Shown piece after piece: positions 18,473 through 27,718 of a stretch of 64,000 nt of DNA (position 1 is the first letter of the stretch; every line of letters starts with the position of its first letter). The position numbers and the translations under genes were made by a program. The stretch comes from Weissella tructae (GTDB taxonomy: Bacteria; Bacillota; Bacilli; Lactobacillales; Lactobacillaceae), in contig NZ_CP007588.1 in the NCBI RefSeq assembly GCF_000732905.1, positions 1,116,001 to 1,180,000 of the forward strand. Direction: 5' to 3'. The notes beneath the pieces are model-generated. The model ran no database searches. It was not told where the DNA came from and saw nothing but the letters and a program-made list of their open reading frames with translations.

Positions 18473-18502
18473 ATCATACTGTATGATTCCTATATTTGTC
18501 TA
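18473..18502 (-). promoter_or_regulatory. Promoter of the sigma factor gene, overlapping the STAND stop codon
   Basis: TAGACA (its TAG is the STAND stop), an 18-base spacer and TATGAT on the minus strand. A 7-bp inverted repeat (ATCATAC/GTATGAT) covers the -10 and could be an operator. Confidence 0.55.
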
Positions 18503-21500
18503 CCATGGTTCCACATATTCTTTTATCAACGTTCGTTTTCGATAATCTACTTGGTCTTGTTTTCTTTCTTTCCACATTAATACCAAATCAAAATAATCAT
18601 CATTCTTATCCAATACGGGTATTTTAAGTAATTCTGTAATAAACTCAATATCTTGATCTATTAACGGTATCTGGCTTCCAGACCATGCCCACGACATCGG
18701 TGTTAATGGTATTTCCAACAAATGTTCCACGTCAATATTTTGCTGTAATAAGAATTCCCAATAGTACAGTCTTTCTTCTAACGGTAATGTATTAACATAG
18801 TATCCAAAAAATCCTACAACAGATTTTTTATTATTTTTATGGGCTTTAATAAATGATTCTATTGCATATTTATAGTCCGCTGTTGATACATCATTATTTT
18901 GAGAAAACATACTTTTATATTCATCAAAAAACATGAACTCTGTTACTGCTAGGTTTAACACATCAGCTATTAATTTTTGACCATTTTTATGTTGCCATAT
19001 ACGTTCAAACATTATGCTCATGCGATCAGACAGACGAAAATGTTCATTTAAATACGAAATACATACAAGCGCGAAATTCTCATCTAGATTTAATATTTCC
19101 GAGAATAATTCACCTTGATAATCAAAATGATTACTACTTAACCCTTTAAGATACAACTCTTCCAAAACTTCCAAATTATCTTTAAATTTACTTACTAATA
19201 AATTTTCATTCATTCTAGAATCTAAAAATTGTCCCGCCATTTGATTTTCATATGTTGCGAATATATTGGCTATTTTAGTGCCTTCCAATAATATGTCTGG
19301 ATTAATTTCATCAAATAATAACAATGTACTAATCCGAGGGACGTCATATTTTCCTTGTTTTACTAAATTTAAATGGTCGCTAAATTCATTCATCATATCA
19401 TCAGTAATTTCTGTACTTTCACAAGTATTCCAAAAATGCTGTCGCCAAATATCCCCTTCTTGTGTTTTGTTATTATGAATTATTTCCCACATCATTTTAC
19501 GTGTTTTTATATTGAACTCTTGCAAAACCGTACATACATACTGTGTGTACGGTGCACCCGACTTAAAATACTCATTCATAATTTCATCTAGACATTCTAT
19601 ATCGGAAAGTTGAATAGTGATTTTTAAAGTAGTCACTAAAAAATCTTGTTGTTTTATATACTCTAATTTTTCCAATGACTTCGCTAACCTAAACAAACGT
19701 CCTATATCTACCATGTTATAGTTATTTATTTTAGGTCTAATAAGGTCTATTCCTTTTTCATAATCCCATTCTTGTTTATCAGATAACAATTCTAATACTA
19801 CTAAGTATTTCTCTATTCCAGATATTTCATTAATTTTAAAATAATTCTGTACAGTAACATTTTTCTCAATACCTAATTTATTTAACCTTCTAAAAGCCAT
19901 GTACGTCGAAAAACTTATATCAACGTTTTGAATATCAATATATTTTTTAATGCATTCAAAATCGAACTTTAATATTTCAACATTAAAATCTTCTCGACCG
20001 TACCAAGAATAGCTATATAAAAACTTAGTTATAATATTTTTATATCTATCATCTTGGTAAAAAATAGATAGATTTTGCCAAATAAAATTTCTTAACTCTT
20101 TTACTCCATCTGTAAGAGTTATATCCCATGATATGAATCTTACTGATTTTGTATCATTAAATTCTGTTATTGAATATGATATATTTAAGAATTCTTGCAT
20201 TATTTGTATTACAACACGGTCGTGATTTTCTGATTTTCCAAAAAAATGTTTCCAAAATTCTTTTAAAAATTTCAATTCAATCTCGTAATCATTTTGATAA
20301 GAATCTTTTGTGGGTAAATACTCTTTTACGCCCATATACACATCCAAAATATAATCCGGTCTCTTCAACAATATTTGTGACAATAATCTTATCGCGTTGG
20401 GCATATATTCTAATCGCTTAAATCCGGCTAAAATTTTTATTTCTGAAATTTTAATATTGTGATTCTTTTTATCTCTTTCGAATATATCTTCTGTAACTTC
20501 CCGTTTTTCGACAGTACTAGACCATAAGTTACTACGTTCTCTAATCATACTTAGAGCTTTCAACTCATCGAAAACATAAAATGTTTCTAATAAGTAATTA
20601 GACAATTTTTCATCACTAACACGCCAAAGTTCCTTTACTTCTTTTTGTAAATACGTGAAATATTCTGAATCATTGAACATAGATAATTGTGTGTTTAATA
20701 TCGTAATCAATCTTTCTGAGTCCGATACATAAAACATTTTTATCAATTCTGAAATTTTTATTAATTTTTTATCCAATAAAACATACTCAATGATGTAATC
20801 TTTAAATATTTGATCCGTAACATTTGGGATTCCTAAATAAATGTCTATCAACTCAAAATTTGTCAAACGTTGAAGGCTTTCTTCATATTCAAATTTTGTA
20901 ATAGATAGATATTCCACTAACATATTAGCATTTTTATTATTTTCAATATTCACTTTACCAAAATATGATAAAACAAATAATGTTTTAATATCTATGATTG
21001 TTAACTCATTTTTTTCTAGCAAAGGATTAAAATGTGCCTTAAAAAGATCTGTGATTGTTTCTATATTTTTCAATTCACGTTTAGCCAATTTTGCCGCTAA
21101 TACCGCAATTCTAGGATTTCCTTTTGCGATTTTTAATATGTCTTTTCGTACTCCGTCATTTTTGATGTCCATCGAGCGTTCCAGAATTTCATCAATTTTT
21201 ATGTCGCTCACACCAGTCATTGAAATTTCTGCTTGTTGATCAAATCTTTGAAACTTTTTTCTAATGTTGTTCACTTCATATAACCTAGCTGTTCCAACAA
21301 TTTTTACTCGTGGTCGTTGTTCTTGAAAAAAAGAAAGGATAGCATCTAAATTTTTTGTTTGATTTACATCGTCAAAAATGACCAGATATTGTTTTCTTTC
21401 ATCAATTTGTACTCTTATATCATTATATAAAGGCAAGCCATTATTTTTTATAACAATCACTTCGTAGCCTATGGTCTCAAAATATTTAGCAATTTCTAAT

Positions 21501-22153
21501 ACTGTACGTGTTTTACCCACCCCTGGAGCACCCATAATTAACGTTGCCTGTTTCTCCATGATAATCTCTTTAATCTCTTCTAAAACGCTGTCAATAGGTA
21601 TATACATGAGCTCCAAGGGAGCCATCAAATGGTTTTTATCATAATGTTCAATAAAACTAGATTGTGAAAAAATTTGATTCGAATCTACTTGAATATCTAA
21701 GTAATCTTTTGCAAGTCGCGGATACTTTTGATTTATATCCATTGCAATATCTCGTAATGTTAAGATTTGTAATGGAATATTCTCCGCACTTTTTTTCAAT
21801 TTTTGATTATCCTCTACACTAATTCTATCTGCAGTTGAAACCAAAATAATTTGTTTAATTAAATCATTATCAATATTAACTTTATTCTTATTTAAAACGT
21901 CTGCTAAATCTGATTTCATTTTTGTGACAGACTTAGCACTTGTTCCGTACATTATTAATGTATACGTACCATCTTCGTGTGCAATATAGGAATCTGGAAC
22001 GCCAATAATAGGTTTATTTGTACCATATTGTACTCCATATGACTTTAATTCGCTAAAATATTTCAATCCAAGATAGTCATCCATCATTTTTTGGAATATT
22101 CCACCTTCTAATACTTTCAGTCTATTCTCAATTTCCGTTATTATTGCCATCAT
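18500..22153 (-). CDS. Large STAND-type P-loop NTPase with nuclease-like N-terminus (probable Avs-like defence protein)
   Basis: 1217 residues in three parts. Residues 1-140 look like a PD-(D/E)xK-related domain: FQKMMDDYL, then GTNKPIIGVPD at 44-54 and the strand YTLIMYG, where a catalytic acid would be expected and Met is seen. Residues 200-360 are the NTPase: Walker A GAPGVGKT (208-215), Walker B YLVIFDDVNQ (256-265), sensor VGTAR (286-290) and a STAND-type GNP motif (345-347). Residues 360-1217 are a long helical repeat, the usual sensor of STAND proteins. By analogy it senses an invader and triggers the N-terminal domain. GAGGTG precedes the start. The gene is far AT-richer than its neighbours, suggesting transfer. 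No specific family could be assigned. Confidence 0.75.
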   Translation of the reverse strand: MMAIITEIENRLKVLEGGIFQKMMDDYLGLKYFSELKSYGVQYGTNKPIIGVPDSYIAHEDGTYTLIMYGTSAKSVTKMKSDLADVLNKNKVNIDNDLIKQIILVSTADRISVEDNQKLKKSAENIPLQILTLRDIAMDINQKYPRLAKDYLDIQVDSNQIFSQSSFIEHYDKNHLMAPLELMYIPIDSVLEEIKEIIMEKQATLIMGAPGVGKTRTVLEIAKYFETIGYEVIVIKNNGLPLYNDIRVQIDERKQYLVIFDDVNQTKNLDAILSFFQEQRPRVKIVGTARLYEVNNIRKKFQRFDQQAEISMTGVSDIKIDEILERSMDIKNDGVRKDILKIAKGNPRIAVLAAKLAKRELKNIETITDLFKAHFNPLLEKNELTIIDIKTLFVLSYFGKVNIENNKNANMLVEYLSITKFEYEESLQRLTNFELIDIYLGIPNVTDQIFKDYIIEYVLLDKKLIKISELIKMFYVSDSERLITILNTQLSMFNDSEYFTYLQKEVKELWRVSDEKLSNYLLETFYVFDELKALSMIRERSNLWSSTVEKREVTEDIFERDKKNHNIKISEIKILAGFKRLEYMPNAIRLLSQILLKRPDYILDVYMGVKEYLPTKDSYQNDYEIELKFLKEFWKHFFGKSENHDRVVIQIMQEFLNISYSITEFNDTKSVRFISWDITLTDGVKELRNFIWQNLSIFYQDDRYKNIITKFLYSYSWYGREDFNVEILKFDFECIKKYIDIQNVDISFSTYMAFRRLNKLGIEKNVTVQNYFKINEISGIEKYLVVLELLSDKQEWDYEKGIDLIRPKINNYNMVDIGRLFRLAKSLEKLEYIKQQDFLVTTLKITIQLSDIECLDEIMNEYFKSGAPYTQYVCTVLQEFNIKTRKMMWEIIHNNKTQEGDIWRQHFWNTCESTEITDDMMNEFSDHLNLVKQGKYDVPRISTLLLFDEINPDILLEGTKIANIFATYENQMAGQFLDSRMNENLLVSKFKDNLEVLEELYLKGLSSNHFDYQGELFSEILNLDENFALVCISYLNEHFRLSDRMSIMFERIWQHKNGQKLIADVLNLAVTEFMFFDEYKSMFSQNNDVSTADYKYAIESFIKAHKNNKKSVVGFFGYYVNTLPLEERLYYWEFLLQQNIDVEHLLEIPLTPMSWAWSGSQIPLIDQDIEFITELLKIPVLDKNDDYFDLVLMWKERKQDQVDYRKRTLIKEYVEPW

Positions 22154-22206
22154 CCTATCACCTCAATACACTTTATTTTCTATACACGCCATGTATGTTT
22201 AATTAT

Positions 22207-22246
22207 AAAACAAAAACACCCAACCGCCTAAGCGATTGGGTGTTTT
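22207..22246 (-). terminator. Terminator of rplM-rpsI
   Basis: Stem AACACCCAA/TTGGGTGTT with TTTTTGTTTT on the minus strand, between rpsI and the STAND gene. Confidence 0.9.
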
Positions 22247-22299
22247 CATATTTGATAGTTGAATAACGTCCAACTCTCGATAACGAATAATCGTAAAGA

Positions 22300-22692
22300 T
22301 TAACGCTTTGAGAATTGTGATGCCTTACGGGCCTTCTTTAGACCAGGCTTCTTACGTTCCTTCATACGTGCGTCACGAGTCAACAATCCTGCTGACTTCA
22401 AAGCTGCACGGAAGTCTGGGTCAACTTGCAAAAGGGCACGTGAGATACCGTGACGGATTGCACCTGATTGACCAGAGAAACCTCCACCATCAACGTTAAC
22501 CAATACGTCGTATTGACCAAGTGTTTCAGTAACGTTGAATGGTTGAACCATAACCTCACGCAAGTTAGCGAAAGGAATGTATTGTTCAGCTGAACGACCG
22601 TTGATTGTAATCGCACCGTTACCAGGTACCAAACGTACACGAGCAACAGAGTTCTTACGACGACCAGTTCCGTAGTATTGTACAGTAGCCAT
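22300..22692 (-). CDS. rpsI: 30S ribosomal protein S9
   Basis: 130 residues. The N-terminus [16 protein letters not shown] and the C-terminal [12 protein letters not shown], whose basic tail reaches the P-site, are diagnostic of S9. AAAGGAG precedes the start. Cotranscribed with rplM 25 bases upstream, the conserved rplM-rpsI pair, and followed by a strong terminator that marks the end of the native cluster. Confidence 0.98.
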   Translation of the reverse strand: MATVQYYGTGRRKNSVARVRLVPGNGAITINGRSAEQYIPFANLREVMVQPFNVTETLGQYDVLVNVDGGGFSGQSGAIRHGISRALLQVDPDFRAALKSAGLLTRDARMKERKKPGLKKARKASQFSKR

Positions 22693-22717
22693 AATAAACT
22701 ATTCTCCTTTCGTTAAA

Positions 22718-23161
22718 TTAGATAAGGTTGTTGATGTCCAACAACACTGGTTGTTGCGCTTCGTGGTTGTGTTCTGAACCAGCGAAGACATGCAACTTCA
22801 AACCTTGTTGGCGACCAAGAGATCCCTTTGGCAACATTCCGTGAACTGAAAGTTCAAGCAAACGTTGTGGGTTCTTTTCACGCAAGTCACCGGCCTTACG
22901 TTGCTTCAATCCACCAGGGTGGTTTGAGTGGTGGTAGTAAATCTTGTCAGATGCCTTGTTACCAGTCAAAGCGACCTTTTCAGCATTGATAATGATTACG
23001 TTGTCACCAGTGTCAACGTGGGGTGTGAAAGTTGGCTTGTTCTTACCGCGCAAGATTGATGCTGCTACAGTTGAGATACGTCCCAAAGGAACATCAGTCG
23101 CGTCAAGAATGTACCACTTGCGATCAATTTCACCGGCTTTTGCCATATAAGTTGTACGCAT
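22718..23161 (-). CDS. rplM: 50S ribosomal protein L13
   Basis: 147 residues. [23 protein letters not shown] and the [23 protein letters not shown] core identify L13. The ATG at 23161 is chosen because TTGGAGG lies 8 bases upstream; an in-frame codon 15 bases earlier overlaps that site. The promoter and about 100 bases of structured leader suggest autoregulation, as known for the L13-S9 unit in Firmicutes. Confidence 0.97.
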   Translation of the reverse strand: MRTTYMAKAGEIDRKWYILDATDVPLGRISTVAASILRGKNKPTFTPHVDTGDNVIIINAEKVALTGNKASDKIYYHHSNHPGGLKQRKAGDLREKNPQRLLELSVHGMLPKGSLGRQQGLKLHVFAGSEHNHEAQQPVLLDINNLI

Positions 23162-23258
23162 GGAAATTTCCTCCAATAATTTGTTTGTTTACTTTACCAA
23201 AAAATATAAATAGTCGTACCAGGACAATTCCCAAATTGTGGTTGGTAAACAATACCAG
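23162..23258 (-). promoter_or_regulatory. Probable L13 leader
   Basis: The 5' untranslated region of rplM holds two small hairpins, GGTA-TTGTT-TACC and CAATT-TGGG-AATTG. Firmicutes L13 leaders occupy this position; whether it matches that family needs a covariance search. Confidence 0.4.
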
Positions 23259-23263
23259 CTTTA

Positions 23264-23292
23264 ATCTTACCGCGTATGTTGCGTGTCGTCAA
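23264..23292 (-). promoter_or_regulatory. Promoter of rplM-rpsI
   Basis: TTGACG, a 17-base spacer and TAAGAT on the minus strand, between truA and rplM. Confidence 0.6.
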
Positions 23293-23323
23293 TGTAAAAT
23301 CTGGATAAATTACCTAATTCAAT

Positions 23324-24073
23324 TTAGTATCGAACTTCAACGAGATACAACCCTTGTGCGGGTGCGGTAAAGCGTGCTTCTTGTCGATCTTTAACCTCAA
23401 ATAAACGTTTGATATCGTCTACCGGTCGTGAACCATGACCAATTTCCAACAACACACCGACCATGATACGGATCTGATTATATAGGAAACCATTACCTGA
23501 GAATTCAAACCAAATTTCATTCTCTTCCGGCTTCAAAATCATTTCCGCTGAGTACACAGTACGAACAGTTGTCTTTTGTTGGAATCCTGCAGCGACAAAG
23601 CTCAACCAGTCATGTTCACCCACATAATCACCGATCGCTTGTTGCATCAGGTCTGTATCTAAACGACGATTCCAGTGTCCTGTATAGTTACGCTTAAATG
23701 GGTCACGGAATTCCGTTGTTGAGAAACGGTAACGGTATGTCTTATCATGTGCGGCATATTGCGCATGGAATTCATCATCCACAATTTCAACATCCTTGAT
23801 ACCAATATCATATGGCAACATCGTTGATAGTCCCTTACGAACTGCCTCAGCTGGAATATTAAATGGTAAATCAAAATGGGCCACTTGTCCAATTGCATGA
23901 ACACGCGCATCGGTACGCCCAGATCCTTGGACACGAATAGGTTCCGCTGGATTTTTAGCCATCTTATTAACGGCCGCTTCTAATTCTAATTGGACTGTTC
24001 GCTTTCCGGGTTGGACTTGCCAACCAAAAAAATCAGTTCCATCATAAGCAATCGTTGCTTTATATCGTGGCAT
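23324..24073 (-). CDS. truA: tRNA pseudouridine synthase A (positions 38-40)
   Basis: Makes pseudouridine at positions 38-40 of the tRNA anticodon stem. 249 residues. The catalytic Asp lies in GSGRTDARVHA, the family signature, and NGFLYNQIRIMVG is the other conserved stretch. AGGAG precedes the start. It follows ecfT after 15 bases, the conserved ecfA1-ecfA2-ecfT-truA order, so it is probably cotranscribed with the transporter genes. Confidence 0.96.
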   Translation of the reverse strand: MPRYKATIAYDGTDFFGWQVQPGKRTVQLELEAAVNKMAKNPAEPIRVQGSGRTDARVHAIGQVAHFDLPFNIPAEAVRKGLSTMLPYDIGIKDVEIVDDEFHAQYAAHDKTYRYRFSTTEFRDPFKRNYTGHWNRRLDTDLMQQAIGDYVGEHDWLSFVAAGFQQKTTVRTVYSAEMILKPEENEIWFEFSGNGFLYNQIRIMVGVLLEIGHGSRPVDDIKRLFEVKDRQEARFTAPAQGLYLVEVRY

Positions 24074-24088
24074 TTCTTACTCCTAAAT

Positions 24089-24886
24089 CTAAATAAATCG
24101 GGTTGCAAACAAAGCAATTCCAAATATAAAAAAGCCGGCATATGCTACGACGTCTTTATAACTTGATTCCAAGACACGGTAACGACTGCGGTCTTCGCTA
24201 TCACGATAACCACGTGCTTCCATAGCATCCCCTAATTCAATGGCACGCTTAATGGCATTCACGAACAACGGAATCATCAACGGTACATATGATTTTGCTC
24301 GTTGGAATAAATTACCTTCGTTGAACTTAACACCACGTGCACGTTGGGCATTCATAATGTTTTCAGCTTCATCCATCAATGTTGGCACAAAACGTAACGC
24401 AATTGAAACCATCAATGCTAATTCTGCAACAGGCACATGTAGCTTCTTCAATGGCGCTAATAATGACTCCATTGCATTCGCAACCAATAGTGGCGGTGTT
24501 GTTAACGTTAGAATCGTTGAGAACATAATAATCAACATGAAACGCACAAACACAATCAAACTATTAATCACACCATCTTGTGTAATACGTACCCCCCCTA
24601 AGTCCACCCACACTGGTCCAGTTTGAATAAAGAATAATTGTAGCACCGTTGTCAAAAGCATCAATAAGGCGATTGGCCTCAGACCCTTTAAAAAGACCCC
24701 AAAACCTAGCCCGGTTAACGCAATTGATAAAAAGGTAAAGACCGTAGCCACAAGATAGCCCCAAGCATTATCTGCCATAAAAATAATAAAGATAAAACTA
24801 AAGCTCAAGACAAATTTCGTTCGTGGATCTAATTGATGCACCCATGAATTACCTGGTAAATAACGCCCAATAATTAACTTACCCAT
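24089..24886 (-). CDS. ecfT: ECF transporter transmembrane protein EcfT
   Basis: Membrane scaffold of the energy-coupling factor vitamin transporter; it links the two ATPases to exchangeable S-components. 265 residues with about five to eight membrane segments. The two Ala-Arg-Gly coupling motifs are visible: NAQRARG and AMEARGYRDS. It overlaps ecfA2 by 8 bases, so translation is coupled. Confidence 0.95.
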   Translation of the reverse strand: MGKLIIGRYLPGNSWVHQLDPRTKFVLSFSFIFIIFMADNAWGYLVATVFTFLSIALTGLGFGVFLKGLRPIALLMLLTTVLQLFFIQTGPVWVDLGGVRITQDGVINSLIVFVRFMLIIMFSTILTLTTPPLLVANAMESLLAPLKKLHVPVAELALMVSIALRFVPTLMDEAENIMNAQRARGVKFNEGNLFQRAKSYVPLMIPLFVNAIKRAIELGDAMEARGYRDSEDRSRYRVLESSYKDVVAYAGFFIFGIALFATRFI

Positions 24887-25742
24887 GTGCGCCTCCTTGT
24901 AACTCTTTTACCAATTCATCTGCCAAGGCATCCATGTCTAACACTTGGTTCAATTGAATCCCCTTCATCGCTAATGCATCCGCAAATTGTTGCGCAGCAG
25001 GAACATCTAATTGATGTTGTTGTAGCCAGTCACTGTCCGCAAAGATATCACTTGTTGGTCCTTCTTTTAGGACAGTCCCACCTTCAAAGACAATCACATG
25101 ACTGGCATATTCAGCAACGAACTCCATTTGATGCGTAATCAAGACAACTGTCAGATTACGCTCCGCTTGGAGCCGCCCAAACAAGGCCATTAATTCTGTT
25201 TGTCCCGCTGGATCAAGACCAGCCGTTGGTTCATCTAAAATTAACAAGTCTGGTTGCATGGCTAGGATACCAGCGATTGCCACACGACGCATTTGTCCAC
25301 CTGATAAATCAAAAGGGGTGCGTTCATCAAAGCGTTCATCCATTCCTACCGTACGCAATGCTTTTTGCGCCGCAATCTTAGCATCTGCTTCTGAGACACC
25401 ATAATTCATTGGACCAAACATAACGTCTTGCAAAACAGTTTGTTCAAATAATTGCGCTTCTGGGAATTGAAATACCATCCCAATATGTTCACGCATATCA
25501 TTAAGTACTTTTTTCTTCGTAGTTGCGGTAATCACATGTTCCCCAACAGTGACAGTTCCAAGTGTTGGTTGTGTTAGTCCGTCCAACATCTGAACCATCG
25601 TTGATTTCCCTGACCCCGTATGACCAATAACAGCTGTAAAGGCTTGTTCTGGGATATTCAAATTAACATCATGTAATCCTGACGTCGCAAATGGCGTTCC
25701 AGCTTGATACGTAAAACTTACTTCTTCGAAATTGATTGCCAT
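24879..25742 (-). CDS. ecfA2: ECF transporter ATP-binding protein EcfA2
   Basis: ATPase subunit of the group II ECF transporter. 287 residues. Walker A GHTGSGKS, Q-loop FQFPEAQLFEQTV, signature LSGGQMRR and Walker B LLILDEPTAGLD. The QMRR form of the signature and the second position in the operon match EcfA2. It overlaps ecfA1 by 25 bases. The partner S-components are not in this window. Confidence 0.95.
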   Translation of the reverse strand: MAINFEEVSFTYQAGTPFATSGLHDVNLNIPEQAFTAVIGHTGSGKSTMVQMLDGLTQPTLGTVTVGEHVITATTKKKVLNDMREHIGMVFQFPEAQLFEQTVLQDVMFGPMNYGVSEADAKIAAQKALRTVGMDERFDERTPFDLSGGQMRRVAIAGILAMQPDLLILDEPTAGLDPAGQTELMALFGRLQAERNLTVVLITHQMEFVAEYASHVIVFEGGTVLKEGPTSDIFADSDWLQQHQLDVPAAQQFADALAMKGIQLNQVLDMDALADELVKELQGGAHG

Positions 25743-26560
25743 AACCAGTCCGCCATCCCTTCTGTCGTCATATACGCTTCAGGTACTGTGATGCCACGCG
25801 CAACTAACTTTTCTTTTAATTGTTCTGCGAATGGGACGCTCAGTCCCAACTCACGTAATTTATGTGCATTCACGAAAATATCAGCTGGTTGTCCGATTTC
25901 ACGAATCTGACCATCACTTAGTACGACCACCTTGTCAGCGTGTGAAGCTTCATCAATGTCATGCGTAATAGACAAGACAGTTAATTCATCACCCATAGCT
26001 GCCTTTAGTTCACGAACCAAGGCAATCATTTCAGTACGCCCTTGTGGGTCTAACATCGCCGTTGCTTCATCAAGAATTAGAATCTTGGGTTCAACTGCTA
26101 AAACAGATGCAATGGCAACACGTTGCTTTTGTCCACCTGATAGTCGCGCTGGTTCACGATCAGCAAATTCGCTCATGTGCACACGATCTAATACAGATGC
26201 AACACGTGGTAGCATTTCTTCTCGTGGCATATTACGGTTTTCTAATCCAAAAGCAACATCATCTTCCACCGTGGCACCAACGAATTGGTTATCTGGATTT
26301 TGAAAGACCATCCCCACTAAATCACGAATTGTCCAAACATTGTCGGCATCTACTAACACACCGTCAATTTTAATCGTTCCCTCTGTTGGTACTAATAAGT
26401 AATTCAACAATTTAGCAAACGTTGACTTACCTGACCCATTACGACCAATGATCGCAACCCATTCCCCTTGTTGGATGGTCAAATTGATATGTTCTAATGC
26501 TGGTTGATCCGCATTTTGATATGTAAACGAAATATCATTAACTTCAATTATGTTCGCCAT
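25718..26560 (-). CDS. ecfA1: ECF transporter ATP-binding protein EcfA1
   Basis: First ATPase of the ECF module, 280 residues. Walker A GRNGSGKS, Q-loop FQNPDNQFVGATV, signature LSGGQKQR and Walker B ILILDEATAMLD. It is first in ecfA1-ecfA2-ecfT-truA and divergent from the acyltransferase gene, so the 138-base gap must hold its promoter. In many lactobacilli this cluster follows rplQ directly; here rplQ is about 21 kb away. Confidence 0.95.
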   Translation of the reverse strand: MANIIEVNDISFTYQNADQPALEHINLTIQQGEWVAIIGRNGSGKSTFAKLLNYLLVPTEGTIKIDGVLVDADNVWTIRDLVGMVFQNPDNQFVGATVEDDVAFGLENRNMPREEMLPRVASVLDRVHMSEFADREPARLSGGQKQRVAIASVLAVEPKILILDEATAMLDPQGRTEMIALVRELKAAMGDELTVLSITHDIDEASHADKVVVLSDGQIREIGQPADIFVNAHKLRELGLSVPFAEQLKEKLVARGITVPEAYMTTEGMADWLWQSISKK

Positions 26561-26698
26561 GATTCTATGCCCTTTCGTGTAAACTTATTCTTACTATCAT
26601 ACCAAATATCACTTAAATTGGCTTGAATTATTCTACCGAACCCTAATCTTGCAATGCTATACTAGACTATTATGTCATTCAAATTTTAGGAGGTAATC

Positions 26699-27718
26699 AT
26701 GGGACAACGTGTTACTTGGATTGATTTAGCCAAGGGACTGACCATCTTATTAGTTGTTTTAGGTCATGTCATCATTGGGCTATTCGATTCACACGTCTAT
26801 TCAGGGACTTTGCAGTCTCAATTACTCGTTTGGGTCCAAGCCATTTATCTCTTTCACATGCCAGTATTTTTTGCCTTATCTGGTTATTTCTTCACGGCAT
26901 GCCAATCACCTGCCGATTTTCTAACGCGCATTAAGAAACGTAGTATCAGTATCGGTATCCCTTATGTTGCTTTTAGCCTTATCCTCCTTATTATGTTCCA
27001 AATTGGGGGTAATGCTGTTCGGCTCTCAACAGATTGGAAAGCCTTATTTAATATTTGGCAACAACCGATTGGACCACTATGGTTCCTATATGTCTTATTC
27101 GGTGTGATTGTCGCGAACAGCGCCTTGTCATTAGTCGTTAAAGATATTCGTATTCATCTAGGGATTGCCCTAACGCTCGCTGTTATTGCTAATTTTTGGA
27201 TTATCCCTATTTACGCCATGCAACGTATTTTGGTTTGGTCTCCCTTCTTCTTATTAGGTGCTTATTTTCGTAAATATCCCATCAAAGGAAGTTGGCAGCA
27301 CTTTGGTATCCTAGCTGGTATTTATCTGACTTATCTCGTGATTTGGCAATTTACAAATCCAACGACTCGCGTCAGTTATAATGCACCTGGCCTAACTGGC
27401 TTACTCATGATTATTGCAGTCGTTCTCGCTTTTATGCTTTTCCCACAACTATCACAAAAAACACAATTAGGTGATCGTTTCAATGCCATCGGGCAACAAT
27501 CATTAGGTATTTACTTATTACATGTACCGCTAGTCAGCGTCACACGTATTGTCCTATTCCACTTCGGATACCAGAACGTTCTCATCCACGTGATTATCGG
27601 CTTCATTGTCGGGTGGTTTGGTAGCTTACTGATTTTGAAATACATGCCGCTCATTGATTACGTTCTTTATCCACTTAATTTTATTCCCAAAAAGAAAAAG
27701 GTATCTATCCATGACTAA
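26699..27718 (+). CDS. Acyltransferase 3 family membrane protein
   Basis: Integral membrane O-acyltransferase family of about 339 residues and around ten membrane segments, likely modifying a cell-surface polysaccharide, teichoic acid or sugar. The N-terminus has the family start WIDLAKGLTILLVVLGH, with the conserved His; GPLWFLYVLF and LGIYLLHVPLVS are typical later motifs. The acceptor is unknown. AGGAGG precedes the start. Its stop overlaps the start of the methyltransferase gene by 8 bases. Confidence 0.85.
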   Translation: MGQRVTWIDLAKGLTILLVVLGHVIIGLFDSHVYSGTLQSQLLVWVQAIYLFHMPVFFALSGYFFTACQSPADFLTRIKKRSISIGIPYVAFSLILLIMFQIGGNAVRLSTDWKALFNIWQQPIGPLWFLYVLFGVIVANSALSLVVKDIRIHLGIALTLAVIANFWIIPIYAMQRILVWSPFFLLGAYFRKYPIKGSWQHFGILAGIYLTYLVIWQFTNPTTRVSYNAPGLTGLLMIIAVVLAFMLFPQLSQKTQLGDRFNAIGQQSLGIYLLHVPLVSVTRIVLFHFGYQNVLIHVIIGFIVGWFGSLLILKYMPLIDYVLYPLNFIPKKKKVSIHD

